Source: an uncultured Ruminococcus sp. (GTDB lineage Bacteria > Bacillota > Clostridia > Oscillospirales > Ruminococcaceae). Taken from it: 7,306 nucleotides of DNA. Made by a program: the position numbers and the translations under genes. The stretch covers positions 1-7,306 of the forward strand of contig CAMWUF010000044.1 in assembly GCA_947177375.1 (NCBI GenBank), given 5' to 3'. Every line of letters starts with the position of its first letter. Position 1 is the first letter of the stretch. The notes under the pieces were generated by a model. That model made no database searches. It saw only the letters and a program-made list of their open reading frames with translations, and was not told the origin of the DNA. This document shows positions 4,910-7,306 of the stretch, piece after piece.

Positions 4910-5715
4910 GATAAACCCAACAATTTTTTAGCATTTTTTGCAAAAATAAGTTCTTCTTGCTCTGGTGTTAAGTTAAGGCTTTTTATTTTTTTGATAGTAA
5001 TGTCTGGTCTATCCCATGGGCAATCACTTGCAAATAGAATTCTATCTGCACCTTGTTTTAAAATAATTCTTTTTAATAGGCTAGTGTCCTGCATATGACT
5101 GCCAATGACTGCTGTGTCAAAATATAAATTTTCAAATTTTCCAGCCAGTTTTTGTTCGACTTCTTCCCAAAGTAAATTTCCCCCTGCGTGTGCTAAAATA
5201 AAAGTCGTTTCGGGTGCAGATTGTAGTGCTTTGATTGCCCTGTCTGGTGTACAGTGAATACAATCAGGACAAATTGGGTCAACGCCTGCATGTAAAATCA
5301 CAGGCAAGTTCAGCTCCCCGCATTTTTGATAAATCGGAATCATGCGGAATTCGTCAACGAAAAAATTCTGGTAATCTGGGTGTAATTTTACGCCGTATAA
5401 GCCTAAAGCTTTTATGCGTTCTAATTCTTGCAAAGCTGTTTCACTGTCAGGGTGTACGCTCCCAAATGGGAAAATCGTTTCAGATTTACAGGAATTTGCC
5501 CAGTTATTGCATACCAAATGCTGTGTTGGCTTTGTGGCAATGGATAATAATGCAAAGCCATCTATGCCCCATGCTTGCATATGTTTTTTTGTGTCAGAAA
5601 GTGTGCCATTGGTTGCAGGCGTTTCTTTTGCGGTTTTGGCTAAAGTTTGAATTGTTCGCTCTGCAATTTTATCAGCAAAGGCATGTACATGAAAGTCTAT
5701 ATAATTTAATTCCAA
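4906..5715 (-). CDS. metal-dependent amidohydrolase (Amidohydro_2-like), TTG start
   Basis: TIM-barrel hydrolase or decarboxylase-type enzyme of the amidohydrolase superfamily, 269 aa, cytoplasmic, substrate not identifiable. The start is TTG 5715: AGGAGGG at 5728-5722 lies 6 nt upstream, and an ATG at 5736 would place that site inside the coding region. Metal ligands expected for the family are visible (TTG start numbering): HVH at 9-11, KLHP with His112, ILHAG with His142, LAHAGG with His176 and FASDCPW with Asp231. An uncommon CxxCxxC (149-155) follows the His142 strand. The gene begins 2 nt after the symporter stop, so the two are translationally coupled and probably act on the same compound. 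Codons 166-176, including His176, are the sequence matched by the CRISPR spacer at 3801-3833. Confidence 0.88.
   Translation of the reverse strand: MELNYIDFHVHAFADKIAERTIQTLAKTAKETPATNGTLSDTKKHMQAWGIDGFALLSIATKPTQHLVCNNWANSCKSETIFPFGSVHPDSETALQELERIKALGLYGVKLHPDYQNFFVDEFRMIPIYQKCGELNLPVILHAGVDPICPDCIHCTPDRAIKALQSAPETTFILAHAGGNLLWEEVEQKLAGKFENLYFDTAVIGSHMQDTSLLKRIILKQGADRILFASDCPWDRPDITIKKIKSLNLTPEQEELIFAKNAKKLLGLS
5188..5220 (+). other. protospacer: 32/33 match to the CRISPR spacer
   Basis: The 33 bases equal the - strand reading of spacer 3801-3833 except at spacer position 25 (T in the spacer, G here). It lies inside the amidohydrolase gene and encodes SAPETTFILAH in exact codon register; the difference is the third base of a Pro codon. 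The first 24 bases, including the PAM-proximal seed, match perfectly. The three bases 5' on the + strand (5185-5187) are TGC, not AAG or ATG. In the opposite reading the flank would be CAA. Confidence 0.95.
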
Positions 5716-5717
5716 AA

Positions 5718-7277
5718 TTAACCCTCCTGATAACATGTAAAAATTTTGTCAATTTCCTGTGGATTTTTAATTTTTGAAAATTGGCTGACGATTGGGCATA
5801 GTATTAAAGAAAATACCATGCAGAATGCACCAGCATTTAATGGAGATGTCAGCGTAATTGGAATTGGCAAGCTATTTACTTTTTGTGTGAGTTCTGGAAA
5901 CCAACCCATTAAAAATAAACAAGTATGCACTAGCGTAAAAATCACACCAAAGCCAAAACATGCCCATACGCTAGCAGGTGTAATTTTCTTAGAAAATAAG
6001 CCTAGCATAAACGGTGCTAAAAATGAACCTGATAATGCCCCCCATGAAATACTCATCAAAGTGGTAATATAAGCATTTTTATTTGCTGCCATAATAACTG
6101 AAATCAGTAAAAAAATTGCTATAAAAATTCTGATAATTAAGACTTGCTTTTTTTCCGTCATGTTATGTTTCATAGCAGGCTTAATTAAATCCAGTGTCAG
6201 TGTAGAGCTTGATGTCAATACCAATGATGACAGCGTTGACATAGAAGCAGATAATACTAAAACAACGATTAAGCCAAGTAAAAATTCAGGCAAAGCATTT
6301 TCAAGCATGGCTGGTACAATGGCGTCATATTCTAATTTGCCATTGATGATATTAATTAAAGTTTTCGTGCTATCTGTTTCGTCAGTTGTGCAGAATAATC
6401 TGCCAAAGCCTCCCAGAAAATAACAGCCACCTGAAACGATTAAAGCAAAAATAGTAGAAATTACACTACCTCTTTTGATAGCACTATCATCAGAAATAGA
6501 ATAAAATTTCTGAATCATTTGCGGTAAGCCCCATGTGCCTAATGAAGTTAAAATGACAACGCCTAATAAATCTGCTGGATAAGGTCCAAAAATAGTATTT
6601 AATGTCTGAGTATTTCCACTGTCATCAGGAATTTGCCCTAAATTCTGCATAGCAGTACCAAATCCGCCTTGATAATTTACAATTGTGATAACAACTGCAA
6701 TAATACCAATCAGCATAATAATTCCCTGTACAAAGTCATTTAAAGCCGTTGCATGAAATCCGCCTGCAATGACATAAATTGCCGTAAATACTGCCATGAT
6801 AATAATGCAATAAATATACGGAATTCCTAGTGAAGATTCAAACAATCTAGATAAGCCATTATAAACTGATGCTGTATAGGGAATTAAGAAAATAAATACT
6901 ATCAGGGAAGACGCAATTTTTAAAGCTTTGCTTTGATAGCGTTTTTCAAAAAATTCAGGCATTGTAGCACAATCTAAAAATTTCGTCATTGTTCGAGTTC
7001 GTCTGCCTAAAATCACCCATGCAAGCAATGAGCCAATTAAAGCATTTCCTAAGCCTATCCATGAAGCAGAAATGCCATATTTCCAGCCAAATTGCCCTGC
7101 ATAGCCAATAAATACAACGGCTGAAAAATAAGACGTTCCAAATGCGAATGCTGAAAACCAAGGTCCTATACTTCTGCCACCTAGCACAAAGTCGTCAACA
7201 CTTTTGGTTTTCTTGTTGCAGTAAATACCTATGCCGACCATTAGGCATAAATATAATACTAAAATTACCCATTTCAT
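5718..7277 (-). CDS. sodium:solute symporter family (SSS) permease
   Basis: Inner-membrane, Na+-coupled transporter of 519 aa, close to the usual length of the PutP/PanF-type SSS family (PF00474). The product has about 13 hydrophobic segments, beginning with TM1 at 3-20. Family landmarks are KSVDDFVLGGRSIGPW (25-40), the conserved segment after TM1; FGTSYFSAVVFIGYAG (46-61) in TM2; an ALNDFVQGIIM segment (178-188); and SASMSTLSSLVLTSSS (343-358), in which Ser347-Thr348 correspond to the Na+ site residues Ser340-Thr341 of PutP. The substrate cannot be told from sequence. AAGGAG (7293-7288) lies 10 nt before ATG 7277. The last codons (TAT CAG GAG GGT TAA) also form the ribosome binding site of the amidohydrolase, which tightly couples the two genes. 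The promoter must lie outside the window. Confidence 0.93.
   Translation of the reverse strand: MKWVILVLYLCLMVGIGIYCNKKTKSVDDFVLGGRSIGPWFSAFAFGTSYFSAVVFIGYAGQFGWKYGISASWIGLGNALIGSLLAWVILGRRTRTMTKFLDCATMPEFFEKRYQSKALKIASSLIVFIFLIPYTASVYNGLSRLFESSLGIPYIYCIIIMAVFTAIYVIAGGFHATALNDFVQGIIMLIGIIAVVITIVNYQGGFGTAMQNLGQIPDDSGNTQTLNTIFGPYPADLLGVVILTSLGTWGLPQMIQKFYSISDDSAIKRGSVISTIFALIVSGGCYFLGGFGRLFCTTDETDSTKTLINIINGKLEYDAIVPAMLENALPEFLLGLIVVLVLSASMSTLSSLVLTSSSTLTLDLIKPAMKHNMTEKKQVLIIRIFIAIFLLISVIMAANKNAYITTLMSISWGALSGSFLAPFMLGLFSKKITPASVWACFGFGVIFTLVHTCLFLMGWFPELTQKVNSLPIPITLTSPLNAGAFCMVFSLILCPIVSQFSKIKNPQEIDKIFTCYQEG
5722..5728 (-). promoter_or_regulatory. ribosome binding site of the amidohydrolase inside the symporter 3' end
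   Basis: AGGAGGG on the - strand within the last codons of the symporter, 6 nt before TTG 5715. It fixes the TTG start and implies translational coupling. Confidence 0.8.
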
Positions 7278-7306
7278 AAAAATTTTTCTCCTTTTTTATT
7301 TTAGAT

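Noticed and set aside
5716..5736. ATG 5736 as the amidohydrolase start
   Set aside because: It would put the AGGAGGG site inside the gene and overlap the symporter; TTG 5715 is ideally placed.
5235..5777. Long + strand reading frame across the amidohydrolase and symporter end
   Set aside because: Shadow of well-supported - strand genes with conserved motifs; no ribosome binding site or promoter.

Overview
The window is AT-rich with strong AGGAGG-type ribosome binding sites, TTG starts and TTGACA/TATAAT promoters, which points to a low-GC Firmicute. The cellobiose phosphorylase closely resembles, from memory, the Ruminococcus albus enzyme, so a cellulolytic or cellodextrin-using gut Clostridia (Ruminococcus-like) is the best guess. 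No rRNA, tRNA, transposase or cas gene is visible.

Layout. Left part (1-3466, + strand): an unrecognised 189-aa protein behind a perfect sigma-A promoter; a 63-aa acidic small protein behind an extended -10 promoter; then an 800-residue-class GH94 cellobiose phosphorylase (cbpA), closed by a bidirectional terminator. Middle (3479-4315): a small DUF6809-like gene on the - strand, a two-repeat/one-spacer type I-E-like CRISPR unit in its 5' leader, a perfect - strand promoter, and on the + strand an XRE-type HTH regulator whose only plausible start is AUA. Right part (4304-7306, - strand): a sodium:solute symporter, a metal-dependent amidohydrolase starting at TTG 2 nt after the symporter stop, and an ECF transporter S component with its own internal promoter, ending at a second bidirectional terminator.

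Main discovery. The two 28-nt repeats (3773-3800 and 3834-3861) are 61 nt apart, the normal type I-E period, and differ at one base. The single 33-nt spacer (3801-3833) matches 32 of 33 bases of the amidohydrolase gene 1.4 kb away (5188-5220). The one difference is a synonymous third-codon-position change (CCA versus CCC, Pro), and the spacer spans 11 whole codons including a metal-binding His. The array is therefore self-matching, and its spacer comes from an allele or ortholog of a housekeeping-type metabolic gene, not an obvious phage. Read in the orientation supported by the promoter and by the GTGATCC end of the repeat, the crRNA would be antisense to the amidohydrolase mRNA, and the protospacer is preceded by TGC, not an AWG-type PAM. 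This could be a tolerated self-targeting relic or a regulatory crRNA acting on the symporter-amidohydrolase-ECF operon. Whether a Cascade exists elsewhere in the genome cannot be seen here.

How the genes may work together: cbpA phosphorolyses imported cellobiose in the cytoplasm. The symporter and amidohydrolase look like an uptake-and-hydrolysis pair for an unidentified small substrate, with the vitamin-type S component downstream. The HTH gene, the divergent promoter with TTGACAAA inverted repeats and the mini-array form a compact control region between the two metabolic blocks.
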